Source of the DNA: a virus
DNA length: 28,555 bases
IMG/VR virus record: IMGVR_UViG_3300009507_000086
Coordinates: 1-28,555 of that record
Reading direction: 5' to 3' (one strand)
Shown: positions 21,993 to 27,518 of the stretch, one piece after another
How the letters are laid out: each line of letters starts with the position of its first letter
Position numbering within the stretch: the stretch's first letter is position 1
Translations under genes and position numbers: made by a program
Notes under the pieces: model-generated
The model's database searches: none
Told to the model about the DNA's origin: nothing
Seen by the model: only the letters and a program-made list of their open reading frames with translations

Positions 21993-22174
21993 CACATTTT
22001 TATTAAGCGCAGCCTTCTTTGATACTTGCGTATCAACAAGGCACTATTTGTTAACTGATTTTGTATGTCCTCGTTCCATCCGAACCTACTTGCTTGTATC
22101 GTCAAGTTCACTTGGTCTATCATTAACATCTCCAAGTATTTCTGAATCTCCCGTATGTGTTTCCTTTTCCTCAT
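21992..22174 (-). CDS. Small protein, 60 aa, basic
   Basis: This protein starts MRKRKHIREIQKYLEMLMID and has QVNLTIQASRFGWNEDIQNQ and a basic end RKYQRRLRLIKM. It looks mainly helical and may bind nucleic acid. The ATG follows AACCAACA, a one-mismatch copy of the AACCAACT leader element. It overlaps the longer 64-aa gene by 89 bases in a different frame. Both frames look coding. It leads into a string of mini-genes. Confidence 0.55.
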   Translation of the reverse strand: MRKRKHIREIQKYLEMLMIDQVNLTIQASRFGWNEDIQNQLTNSALLIRKYQRRLRLIKM

Positions 22175-22280
22175 TGTTGGTTTTCTTTATTAAGTTTCTT
22201 TTAAAGACTTGATTAGCCATCTTGTCGCCTATTCTATTCATTGCCCTTCGTTGCCTCCGGTTAGGCTTGTGGTCTTTCAT
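22086..22280 (-). CDS. Small protein, 64 aa, basic start and acidic end
   Basis: The first half is strongly basic (MKDHKPNRRQRRAMNRIGDK, then KRNLIKK); the second half is acidic and Thr/Ser-rich (TNNEEKETHTGDSEILGD). Such split charge is common in small phage nucleic-acid-binding proteins. The start codon follows a repeat-containing intergenic region. The overlap of 89 bases with the following gene is unusually long, so one possibility is that only the first half is under selection. Confidence 0.5.
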   Translation of the reverse strand: MKDHKPNRRQRRAMNRIGDKMANQVFKRNLIKKTNNEEKETHTGDSEILGDVNDRPSELDDTSK

Positions 22281-22288
22281 CTCTTTTT

Positions 22289-22381
22289 GGTGTTAAAGGT
22301 TTCTAATTTGCGCCCATCTTTATATGCTTAAACACTTGTTAGTGGTGTAAATAAGCACTATTCAATGGTGTTAAAGGTTTC
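22289..22381. repeat. Two 15-bp direct repeats flanking an inverted repeat
   Basis: GGTGTTAAAGGTTTC occurs at 22289-22303 and again at 22367-22381, 78 bp apart (plus-strand reading). Between them TGCTTA (22325-22330) and TAAGCA (22352-22357) form an imperfect hairpin that extends inward as AACAC/GTGT. This is the largest non-coding space among the replication genes. It may be an operator or origin-like region near the DnaA domain IV-like gene. Confidence 0.5.
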
Positions 22382-22498
22382 GTCGTAGTAGTCTTGAAAT
22401 TTTATACGCTTACCATACAAAGCACCATCCGCATAAACTTTTTCAAGAATCAGTTTTGTTATGACTGAACTATCTACTACTTCTTTCGGCTCACCCAT
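22358..22498 (-). CDS. Small protein, 46 aa
   Basis: The sequence starts MGEPKEVVDSSVITKLILEK and continues with VYADGALYGKRIKFQDYYDE. It is acidic and mixed helix/strand. The gene overlaps the preceding 41-aa ORF by 22 bases, and its 3' end holds one of the two 15-bp repeats. The same frame is open upstream for about 37 more codons without an ATG, so a longer product from a non-standard start is not excluded. No function can be given. Confidence 0.5.
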   Translation of the reverse strand: MGEPKEVVDSSVITKLILEKVYADGALYGKRIKFQDYYDETFNTIE

Positions 22499-22602
22499 CT
22501 TGCGTACATCTTGGCTGCCCAAGCGTTTCTTTGTTTCTTGAAAGGGTATCTCTTTCTTAACCTCGCATTTGCTATGCGTAGGAACTGTTCCATCTTTCTC
22601 AT
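22477..22602 (-). CDS. Small basic protein, 41 aa
   Basis: The protein MRKMEQFLRIANARLRKRYP followed by FKKQRNAWAAKMYARWVSRK is strongly basic with Trp/Tyr residues, as in small phage nucleic-acid-binding proteins. The ATG overlaps the DnaA-like gene stop by four bases (ATGA). This gives it better support than the overlapping upstream extension of the 46-aa frame. No family is recognised. Confidence 0.52.
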   Translation of the reverse strand: MRKMEQFLRIANARLRKRYPFKKQRNAWAAKMYARWVSRKK

Positions 22603-23132
22603 AGTAGGTTTTTTAATCTTAAACATTCAGCATTTAAGTTCTTTGCTCTTTCTTCGGCTCTTTTAAGAGCCTTTACGAGACTTTTATTCGTGTGTTGAAG
22701 AACCTCAACCTCTCCAACGTATCTTTCCTGTAGTCGCTTTATTTTACGTTCATACGTCAACTCCCAATTGTTGATAATATCGGAATCGTTTATCTTTATT
22801 GAACGTTCCCTTAACAACTCTTGAAGTTGGTCATCGTACCGCTCACAAGTTTTCTCAATCTCACTTGTAAAAAGGTTATATACCCGTGCGTAGGTCTTAT
22901 CGTTTATTAAATTCCACTTGTGGTTCTTTCGGCTATGTATTACCGTTGCGTGGTCACGGTTCAATATCTTGCCTATTTGCTTCATAGGAAGCACCGTATT
23001 CTCAAGACAGGCCACGGCAAAAGCGTGGCGGTGTATTACATTGTACCGGTCTCTTGTTGGCTGAACATTGTGTTCCCTTGCAATTCGTTCCCACAATTCC
23101 TGTATAGTATCCTTTTGTTCTATGATAATCAT
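22599..23132 (-). CDS. DnaA domain IV-like DNA-binding protein with coiled coil
   Basis: Residues 10-75 contain TIQELWERIAREHNVQPTRD and VLPMKQIGKILNRDHATVIH, which match the helix-turn-helix of the DnaA C-terminal domain (RDHATVIHS is its signature). The rest (90-177) is a long charged coiled coil ending KALKRAEERAKNLNAECLRL. There is no AAA+ ATPase domain, so it cannot melt DNA like DnaA. It could bind DnaA-box-like sites and steer the host initiator or the phage helicase to the phage origin. The start overlaps the HNH gene stop as ATGA. Confidence 0.75.
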   Translation of the reverse strand: MIIIEQKDTIQELWERIAREHNVQPTRDRYNVIHRHAFAVACLENTVLPMKQIGKILNRDHATVIHSRKNHKWNLINDKTYARVYNLFTSEIEKTCERYDDQLQELLRERSIKINDSDIINNWELTYERKIKRLQERYVGEVEVLQHTNKSLVKALKRAEERAKNLNAECLRLKNLL

Positions 23133-23374
23133 AAAAGTCTATTGTGTATTTTTTTTAGCCATTCCTTCTTGCTCGGTACGTCCCCGTATTTAACGTGGCA
23201 CGAACGACAAACGGCCATTAGGTTTTCTATTGTGTCGGCAGCTTTTGAACCGCCCATACCTCGTGCCTCGATATGGTGAATATCTACGGCCTTGGAACCG
23301 CATATCTCACAAGGTATGAAGTCTTCACGGCCATAGTTAAAGTAATCAAGATAGAGTTTGGTATGCTTTTTCAT
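23129..23374 (-). CDS. HNH endonuclease-type protein, 81 aa
   Basis: The start is the ATG at 23374, which shares a base with the preceding TAA. The protein has CEICG (C22, C25), VDIHHIEARGMGG (H33, H34) and ENLMAVCRSCH (N51, C56, C59, H60), a typical zinc-ribbon HNH nuclease. It may nick or cut DNA in replication, recombination or packaging; free-standing HNH homing enzymes are another option. At 81 aa it is nearly only the nuclease domain. The next gene starts in its stop codon. Confidence 0.82.
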   Translation of the reverse strand: MKKHTKLYLDYFNYGREDFIPCEICGSKAVDIHHIEARGMGGSKAADTIENLMAVCRSCHVKYGDVPSKKEWLKKIHNRLL

Positions 23375-23550
23375 TACAAGTTGTTGAGTTTGTCCCAAGT
23401 TCCTTCAAATCCGGGAATATCTTTTTTACGCTCGTGGTAGACAAGGCTTTTCATTTCCTCAACAAAACATAGTGGTGTGTACCAATCGCATTGTCCGATT
23501 CCGCTCAAGCGATTTTGAATGTGGTCAAGTATTTCTTCTCTTGTTCTCAT
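23374..23550 (-). CDS. Small protein, 58 aa
   Basis: The ATG overlaps the preceding stop by four bases (ATGA), and its TAA shares a base with the HNH start. The product begins MRTREEILDHIQNRLSGIGQ and continues with CDWYTPLCFVEEMKSLVYHE and a FEGTWDKLNNL end. It is acidic to neutral and probably helical. I do not recognise it. The perfect junctions at both ends make a real gene likely. Confidence 0.65.
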   Translation of the reverse strand: MRTREEILDHIQNRLSGIGQCDWYTPLCFVEEMKSLVYHERKKDIPGFEGTWDKLNNL

Positions 23551-24005
23551 ACTGCAAGTAATTTATCTTTTGCCGTTGCAACGGTATGCTTCTCGCCTAT
23601 GTAGTAATTCCAATAGGCTTTTACGGAGCAATCCGTTTTGTATTCATCGGGCATACATTGTGGTGGCTGCTCAAAGGAATGGATTGCAATGTTAGGAGGA
23701 AGGTCAGCAAGGACCTTCTCACATTTTTTAATGGTTAAATGTTTGCGACCATAACGCCTCGTGTATTCACGACCAAGAGCCATCATATGAAGGTAAACCC
23801 ATTGGTAGTGATTTGCATCAGAACGGGTCCAAACTGCAGAAGGGTGGTTCTTGTGGGTGGCCTTGTAAGGCACATCCTCGTTGCCGAGCTCTCGGTGAGC
23901 CGTGCAAAGCAGTTGTGCTGATTCAAGAATCATTTTGACAACGTGCTTATTGTACATAAGCCTTGCGGATTTTTGCGGACAAGAGTGCAAATAGAAAATG
24001 TTCAT
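23547..24005 (-). CDS. Conserved phage protein, endonuclease V-like candidate
   Basis: This 152-aa protein begins MNIFYLHSCPQKSARLMYNK, then HVVKMILESAQLLCTAHREL and a YKATHKNHPSAVWTRSDANH segment. Further on is a YTRRYGRKH helix and QPPQCMPDEYKTDC, then AYWNYYIGEKH. I have seen this family in marine phages, and the order of elements resembles pyrimidine dimer glycosylases such as T4 endonuclease V, but identity is too low to be sure. It follows the promoter-like block at 24030, so it may begin a transcript. Repair of UV damage would be the role if the call holds. Confidence 0.5.
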   Translation of the reverse strand: MNIFYLHSCPQKSARLMYNKHVVKMILESAQLLCTAHRELGNEDVPYKATHKNHPSAVWTRSDANHYQWVYLHMMALGREYTRRYGRKHLTIKKCEKVLADLPPNIAIHSFEQPPQCMPDEYKTDCSVKAYWNYYIGEKHTVATAKDKLLAV

Positions 24006-24029
24006 AGTATAAAAAGTTGGTTATATTCT

Positions 24030-24060
24030 CAATGTTAAAAAAAAAGCGACAGTTACAGTG
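24030..24060 (-). promoter_or_regulatory. Promoter-like block before the endonuclease V-like gene
   Basis: The minus strand carries T9-AACATTG (-7-like TAACATTG), then seven bases, AACCAACT, nine bases and ATG at 24005. The expected -33 TTTG is replaced by a poor CACTG at a spacing of 18. The block otherwise matches the other three, so it may be a weak or activator-dependent promoter. Confidence 0.5.
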
Positions 24061-24979
24061 ATAGTTGGTCATTTTTATTGCGAATTGCTTTTACAAGGTC
24101 AATACCGCCAATCTCAAAACCAACGTTTCCTGCCTTGCTTCTCATAATAACCGGCTCTTGCATAGGCGTAGGCCTACCACCGGTTTCCATTTCCTTTACC
24201 TTGCGAACGTGCAAGTGCGAATACATCCAATCAGTAGGGTGTTGCGAGTACCGGTGAATCACAAGGAAATCCGAAGCACGGTTAACCCACTTTCCTCCTC
24301 CTTCAGAGTCAGCAGCCATTGGTGGCGAAGGGAACCCTTCATAGTTTTGACCTCTCTTGTTTGTACGCCTCAAGGCTTCGGTAACTGCGTGGGTATTAAG
24401 CCATATGCTCACGTTGTTTTTTGAACAAAACATACGCATCATAGTAGAAGCGAGATAATCATAGTCGTGGCCCGTAAGACCGGCCATTGCATCTTTGTCC
24501 TTTGCAAGAGAATTGTACGGGTCAATGAGGAATCCATCGTATTCCCACTCATCGTGTATTTCTTGCGCTCGTTCCAACAGGCTTTTGTAGGTAAGCAAGT
24601 CGCTAATGTCCATTATAACAAAGAATTGTTGCAGGTACAAAAGGCTTGTTTCAAACTTTGCGGAAGAAAGTTTCTCAATGACCTCACCGTTGTAATACTC
24701 AATCAGCTTTTTCATAATTGAGTACGGCTCATTCTCGCTTGAATAGATAAGCCATTTTATACCGTGCTTTAGCGAAAGCAAAAGCATCAGGTAAACAGTC
24801 AAACTTGTTTTACCCACATTGGCGTGGCCAAGTATTATGTTAAAGTTCTTTGGTTTGAATCGTAGAAACTCATCTATCGCTTCGTGGCCGAACTTGTAGC
24901 CTTCTTTGACACGGCCTTCTCGTACCGCTAATAAATCTTCGTGTAGTTTGCTAAAATCAATCGTATTCTTCATCGTCAT
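24053..24979 (-). CDS. DnaB/RecA-type replicative helicase
   Basis: This 308-aa protein has the RecA-like ATPase core: FNIILGHANVGKTSL (Walker A, 51-59), WEYDGFLIDPYNSL (Walker B, D153), NVSIWLNTHAVTEALRR (motif with Thr-His sensor) and MAADSEGGGKWVNRASDFLV, which is typical of DnaB-like C-terminal domains in phages. The DnaB N-terminal domain is absent, making it a short form. It would unwind DNA at the fork, together with the SSB-like and DnaA-like proteins in this unit. The gene starts 23 bases inside the 57-aa gene; the ATG at 24973 is an alternative. Confidence 0.8.
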   Translation of the reverse strand: MTMKNTIDFSKLHEDLLAVREGRVKEGYKFGHEAIDEFLRFKPKNFNIILGHANVGKTSLTVYLMLLLSLKHGIKWLIYSSENEPYSIMKKLIEYYNGEVIEKLSSAKFETSLLYLQQFFVIMDISDLLTYKSLLERAQEIHDEWEYDGFLIDPYNSLAKDKDAMAGLTGHDYDYLASTMMRMFCSKNNVSIWLNTHAVTEALRRTNKRGQNYEGFPSPPMAADSEGGGKWVNRASDFLVIHRYSQHPTDWMYSHLHVRKVKEMETGGRPTPMQEPVIMRSKAGNVGFEIGGIDLVKAIRNKNDQLSL

Positions 24980-25130
24980 TCCCTAATTCTAATCTACGCA
25001 ACATTATCTCGTATTGCTCTCGTAGCTCGGAGTATTCCAATTGTAGTCGGTAGTAGTCAACTGCAAGCTCCTTATACGCCATATCCTTGCGCCACAATGC
25101 TTCTTGTAGAAATCGTTCATATTCTTCCAT
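24957..25130 (-). CDS. Small coiled-coil protein, 57 aa
   Basis: The sequence MEEYERFLQEALWRKDMAYK then ELAVDYYRLQLEYSELREQY is a nearly continuous helix with heptads and ends in acidic NDDEEYD. It overlaps the helicase start by 23 bases. It may be a helicase partner or loader peptide given the position, but there is no motif to support that. It is the first gene after the strong terminator at 25141-25170, so it may be reached by read-through or have its own unseen promoter. Confidence 0.65.
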   Translation of the reverse strand: MEEYERFLQEALWRKDMAYKELAVDYYRLQLEYSELREQYEIMLRRLELGNDDEEYD

Positions 25131-25140
25131 ATTCAATGAT

Positions 25141-25170
25141 AAAAAAAAAGGGCGGACTATCAGCCCACCC
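25141..25170 (-). terminator. Intrinsic terminator after the SSB-like gene
   Basis: On the minus strand GGGTGGGC-TGATA-GTCCGCCC forms an 8-bp GC-rich stem (with two G-U pairs) and a five-base loop, followed by nine T. It lies 12 bases past the SSB-like stop. Confidence 0.9.
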
Positions 25171-25182
25171 TCTTTAAATTAT

Positions 25183-25641
25183 TTAAAACGGAAGGTCGTC
25201 ATCGGTAGTAGGTGATGACAACTGCTCACGAACTTGGGCCGGTGGTGGCGTGGCCTCCTCCGGTTTTGGTTGTTGATTTACCCAATCGTTAAAAATATCT
25301 GCTACTTGCAGAACTTGATTGGCTTTTAAGTTCATACCGGAAGAATACTCAACGGCTGCTTTTAAAGCCACCTGACGAACGATTAGCTTGTCCTTGGAAC
25401 CACCGCCTCCGGCTGAAGGTTTATACCCTCCACCGCCTCCGGTGTAATTGCTATTAGGGTTTACACGCTTGAACCTTGATTTCTCAACGTCATAAGTGTA
25501 ATTGAATTCCTCACCGGCCTTTGGCTCCCAAGTTTTTGTGAAGATTGAACCGCTTTGACCGTTGTCTAACGATAGTTTGTAAATGTTGAAGTCGTTCCAC
25601 TTGCTTTCAAACATTACGTCTTTGATAGTTGCTGTTTTCAT
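25183..25641 (-). CDS. Single-stranded DNA-binding protein (SSB-like)
   Basis: At 152 aa it has an N-terminal OB-like part (DVMFESKWNDFNIYKLSLDN, GSIFTKTWEPKAGEEFNYTY), a Gly-rich linker (YTGGGGGYKPSAGGGG), a helix and a flexible Pro-rich region ending in TTDDDLPF. That acidic tip at the extreme C-terminus is the hallmark by which bacterial SSBs recruit partners. It would coat ssDNA at the phage fork and interact with helicase and nucleases. It lies in a unit that begins at the promoter 25972-26004 and ends with a strong terminator, fitting high expression. Confidence 0.8.
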   Translation of the reverse strand: MKTATIKDVMFESKWNDFNIYKLSLDNGQSGSIFTKTWEPKAGEEFNYTYDVEKSRFKRVNPNSNYTGGGGGYKPSAGGGGSKDKLIVRQVALKAAVEYSSGMNLKANQVLQVADIFNDWVNQQPKPEEATPPPAQVREQLSSPTTDDDLPF

Positions 25642-25652
25642 ATTTATTTAAA

Positions 25653-25784
25653 TTAAAGTTCAAAGTATTTACGTTCTACATATGTTGCTTCGGCCTCAAA
25701 GCCTTGGTCAGTAAACATATTCCATATGGATAATGCGTCAGCAGTATCTACAAGTTTTTGGATTTGCTCTTGAGAATATATCAT
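25653..25784 (-). CDS. Small protein, 43 aa
   Basis: The ATG overlaps the preceding stop by four bases (ATGA). The product MIYSQEQIQKLVDTADALSI followed by WNMFTDQGFEAEATYVERKY looks like a small helical/beta protein with an acidic character. It has no known family. It lies between a 54-aa gene and the SSB-like gene in one operon, so it may modulate replication, but no motif shows that. Confidence 0.65.
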   Translation of the reverse strand: MIYSQEQIQKLVDTADALSIWNMFTDQGFEAEATYVERKYFEL

Positions 25785-25945
25785 TTCTTGTGCATTTTAA
25801 TAAATTGATTGATTAAATCTTGACAGGCTTCGTTGCCGATACTCTTTGCCTCGTAATCCCGATAAATGTATTGACGGGTCATTGCGAGTTCCTCTCGCAA
25901 GGCTTTTACTTCAGCCTCGTAAATTTCAATTAGTTGGTCTTTCAT
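25781..25945 (-). CDS. Small coiled-coil protein, 54 aa, first gene after a promoter
   Basis: It starts MKDQLIEIYEAEVKALREEL and continues with AMTRQYIYRDYEAKSIGNEA and a QDLINQFIKMHKK end. The first half is a good amphipathic helix. The ATG at 25945 is preferred over an upstream in-frame codon at 25969, because it follows AACCAACT and the promoter at 25972-26004. It is the first gene of the SSB unit. Function is unknown. Confidence 0.65.
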   Translation of the reverse strand: MKDQLIEIYEAEVKALREELAMTRQYIYRDYEAKSIGNEACQDLINQFIKMHKK

Positions 25946-25971
25946 AGTTATTAACAGTTGGTTGAACAAGG

Positions 25972-26004
25972 CAATGTTAAAAAAAACTTCCTAATTAACA
26001 AAAA
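25972..26004 (-). promoter_or_regulatory. Bacteroidota-type promoter before the SSB unit
   Basis: The minus strand reads TTTTTG, a 19-base spacer, TAACATTG, eight bases, AACCAACT and an ATG ten bases on. It lies between the upstream terminator (26015-26047) and the 54-aa gene, in about 125 bp without a gene. This is the clearest copy of the four. Confidence 0.78.
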
Positions 26005-26014
26005 GATAAGCCAT

Positions 26015-26047
26015 AAAAAAAGATAGCCCCACCGAAGTGAGGCTATC
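26015..26047 (-). terminator. Intrinsic terminator after the RusA-like gene
   Basis: The minus strand folds as GATAGCC-TCAC-TTCG-GTGG-GGCTATC, an 11-bp stem (one G-U pair) with a UUCG tetraloop, then seven T. It ends the lysis/resolvase transcript just before the SSB promoter. Confidence 0.93.
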
Positions 26048-26070
26048 CAACCAACTAATCTACAAGGGAA

Positions 26071-26427
26071 CTAACGTAGATATATTTTAACTATTGAAGT
26101 ATCTTTTTTAATCGTGCTATCATACGAGAGTTTAATCTCTCCAAGATATTTAGGGGAATCATTAGGCAAAAATCCAAGGTCAACAAGACTATCACAAACA
26201 AACTTTGAAACCATAATACAGTTATCAAGGTCATACCGATAATTGCAGAGGATATGGAGTTTCGCAGCTCCGTAACCATTAACATCATAACGGTTAAGTT
26301 CGCTCTCAATTTCCTTCTTCCATTTATCCTTTTGCTGCTTTCGGAAAGTCCAATGGCGGCTGGAGTAAAAGGCGTTAAGGGAAGGAACCTTACCAACGCT
26401 GATTTCAATTTCATTTGTCCATTGCAT
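26071..26427 (-). CDS. RusA-like Holliday junction resolvase
   Basis: At 118 aa it matches the RusA family, small dimeric nucleases that cut four-way junctions. The N-terminal segment KVPSLNAFYSSRHWTFRKQQ binds DNA. The acidic site has YRYDLDN (D66, D68), FVCDSL (D79) and GFLPND (D90), followed by GEIKLSYD. It may remove junctions before packaging. It overlaps the 59-aa gene by 17 bases and is followed by a strong terminator. Confidence 0.82.
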   Translation of the reverse strand: MQWTNEIEISVGKVPSLNAFYSSRHWTFRKQQKDKWKKEIESELNRYDVNGYGAAKLHILCNYRYDLDNCIMVSKFVCDSLVDLGFLPNDSPKYLGEIKLSYDSTIKKDTSIVKIYLR

Positions 26428-26590
26428 CTAAAAGCCTTTGACTTTTTTCAGCATCATACTTACCAATCAATTTGTAAATATGCTTACTGATATTGCGAAT
26501 TTCCATTTTTAATTCAGGTGTTGATTCAACATCACTCCAATTAGCGTGAATTGAAGTGTCTATCGCAAGAAGTGTGTCTACTATTCCCAT
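26411..26590 (-). CDS. Small protein, 59 aa
   Basis: The product begins MGIVDTLLAIDTSIHANWSD, then VESTPELKMEIRNISKHIYK and a helical end. It is acidic at the start and basic in the middle. The gene starts nine bases after the spanin-like stop and overlaps the RusA-like start by 17 bases. No family is recognised. Confidence 0.65.
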   Translation of the reverse strand: MGIVDTLLAIDTSIHANWSDVESTPELKMEIRNISKHIYKLIGKYDAEKSQRLLDAMDK

Positions 26591-26599
26591 TTTATCTTG

Positions 26600-27019
26600 T
26601 CAGTTTATAAGCCTTCTAACGAAGGCTATTAAACTAATTATAATTAAACTAATTATAACTAACTTAACAAAGTCAAAGTTAGACAACTTTTCTTGGTACA
26701 CAACTTTTGGTACTAAAATTTCCTTTTGTATCCGGATTGTATCCGGAGGACATTCAACTTCAATCATAAAAGTATCGTGAACGACCTTTAAAAGAGTTTT
26801 AACGCCATTACTCTCAAAAGTGAGGGAAGTGTCCCTATGGATTATGAACGTTCCTTTAGAGGGCCTTATTGGAGTTATTACCGTTGTGTCTACTATTACC
26901 GGTTGACTTTTTACAATCGTTGGTTCTTTTGCAATTGCACGTTTCAGGTGATACGATGCAGAACAACTTGTCAGCATCAATAGTGTAATTCCTACGATTA
27001 ACTGCCACAAGCCTCGCAT
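26600..27019 (-). CDS. Probable unimolecular spanin (lipoprotein plus C-terminal TM)
   Basis: This 139-aa protein carries a lipoprotein signal peptide with lipobox LTSC (Cys at 19, after LWQLIVGITLLML) and a C-terminal membrane helix at about 117-134 (FVKLVIISLIIISLIAFV) with basic residues after it. The periplasmic part in between is beta-rich (VIVDTTVITPIRPSKGTFII, then HDTFMIEVECPPDTI). A lipid anchor in the outer membrane joined to an inner membrane helix in one chain is the design of u-spanins, which fuse the two membranes at lysis. It lies in the lysis cluster with an endolysin and holin candidates. A short direct repeat in the DNA encodes the repeated IISLI in the helix. Confidence 0.75.
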   Translation of the reverse strand: MRGLWQLIVGITLLMLTSCSASYHLKRAIAKEPTIVKSQPVIVDTTVITPIRPSKGTFIIHRDTSLTFESNGVKTLLKVVHDTFMIEVECPPDTIRIQKEILVPKVVYQEKLSNFDFVKLVIISLIIISLIAFVRRLIN

Positions 27020-27120
27020 TCTTCAGGATTTTCTAAATTACAGGTTGGCTGCTCTTTGCTTTCCAACTCATTTACAAAGTCCTCAAAGTCGTTTGAGAAA
27101 CCGAAGTCAGTATCGTTCAT
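26998..27120 (-). CDS. Small acidic Cys-containing protein, 40 aa
   Basis: The product MNDTDFGFSNDFEDFVNELE is followed by a C-terminal part with three Cys (QPTCNLENPEECEACGS). The ATG directly follows the stop of the 81-aa gene, and it overlaps the spanin-like start by 22 bases. The Cys arrangement suggests metal binding or disulfide formation. A lysis regulator is conceivable from position only. Confidence 0.6.
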   Translation of the reverse strand: MNDTDFGFSNDFEDFVNELESKEQPTCNLENPEECEACGS

Positions 27121-27366
27121 TTATTTATTGTTTTGTGAATCTTTGTATCCTTTCTCGTACTCATCGTGCAGCTCAAGAGAGTAGACTCTATCCTCTATGT
27201 GGCTGATTACATCAATCTTTTTATCCAATCTTTCGTGAACTGTAGTGAGTTCCATCTTGAGCGATGTAAACTCTGCATAGATACCACCTGCTGCAAATAC
27301 TGCTGCAACAATCCATATTAACATTGACCAATTGTCCTTTAAAAAAGATTTAGTCTCTTGAGCCAT
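27121..27366 (-). CDS. Small membrane protein with coiled coil, 81 aa (lysis-associated)
   Basis: After a short cytosolic-like start MAQETKSFLKDNWS comes one membrane helix (MLIWIVAAVFAAGGIYAEF, about 15-33), then a coiled coil ELTTVHERLDKKIDVISHIE and a charged end. The layout resembles i-spanin- or holin-like phage proteins anchored in the inner membrane. Since a u-spanin candidate follows, an antiholin or auxiliary lysis role is one option. It is joined to the preceding 50-aa gene by TAATG. Confidence 0.62.
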   Translation of the reverse strand: MAQETKSFLKDNWSMLIWIVAAVFAAGGIYAEFTSLKMELTTVHERLDKKIDVISHIEDRVYSLELHDEYEKGYKDSQNNK

Positions 27367-27518
27367 TACTTTTTATTGTGCATTAGGTACCACCGTTGTG
27401 CGGTGTACCCAATAGATATTACAAGCAGAGCTATTTTAAGTGCATCCTCAATATGTGCAAAGCTAATAGTAAATGTTGTTGCATTCAGCAACATTACTTT
27501 GATGTCGGTCTCGGTCAT
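27366..27518 (-). CDS. Small single-TM protein, 50 aa (holin candidate)
   Basis: The product MTETDIKVMLLNATTFTISF followed by AHIEDALKIALLVISIGYTA has one hydrophobic helix at about 28-40 and a basic C-terminus RWYLMHNKK. Its start overlaps the 72-aa gene stop as ATGA and its stop overlaps the next start by one base. With size and position it may be a holin or antiholin component. Three small membrane genes in a row make the assignment of the actual holin uncertain. Confidence 0.6.
   Translation of the reverse strand: MTETDIKVMLLNATTFTISFAHIEDALKIALLVISIGYTAQRWYLMHNKK

Noticed and set aside
26091-26414. Second minus-strand frame of 107 codons within the RusA-like gene
   Set aside because: The RusA frame has clear catalytic motifs; this shadow has none and sits fully inside it.
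26605-26627. Hairpin AGCCTTC-GTTA-GAAGGCT near the end of the spanin-like gene
   Set aside because: The stem is real but lies within coding sequence and has no U-tract after it, so it is not called a terminator.
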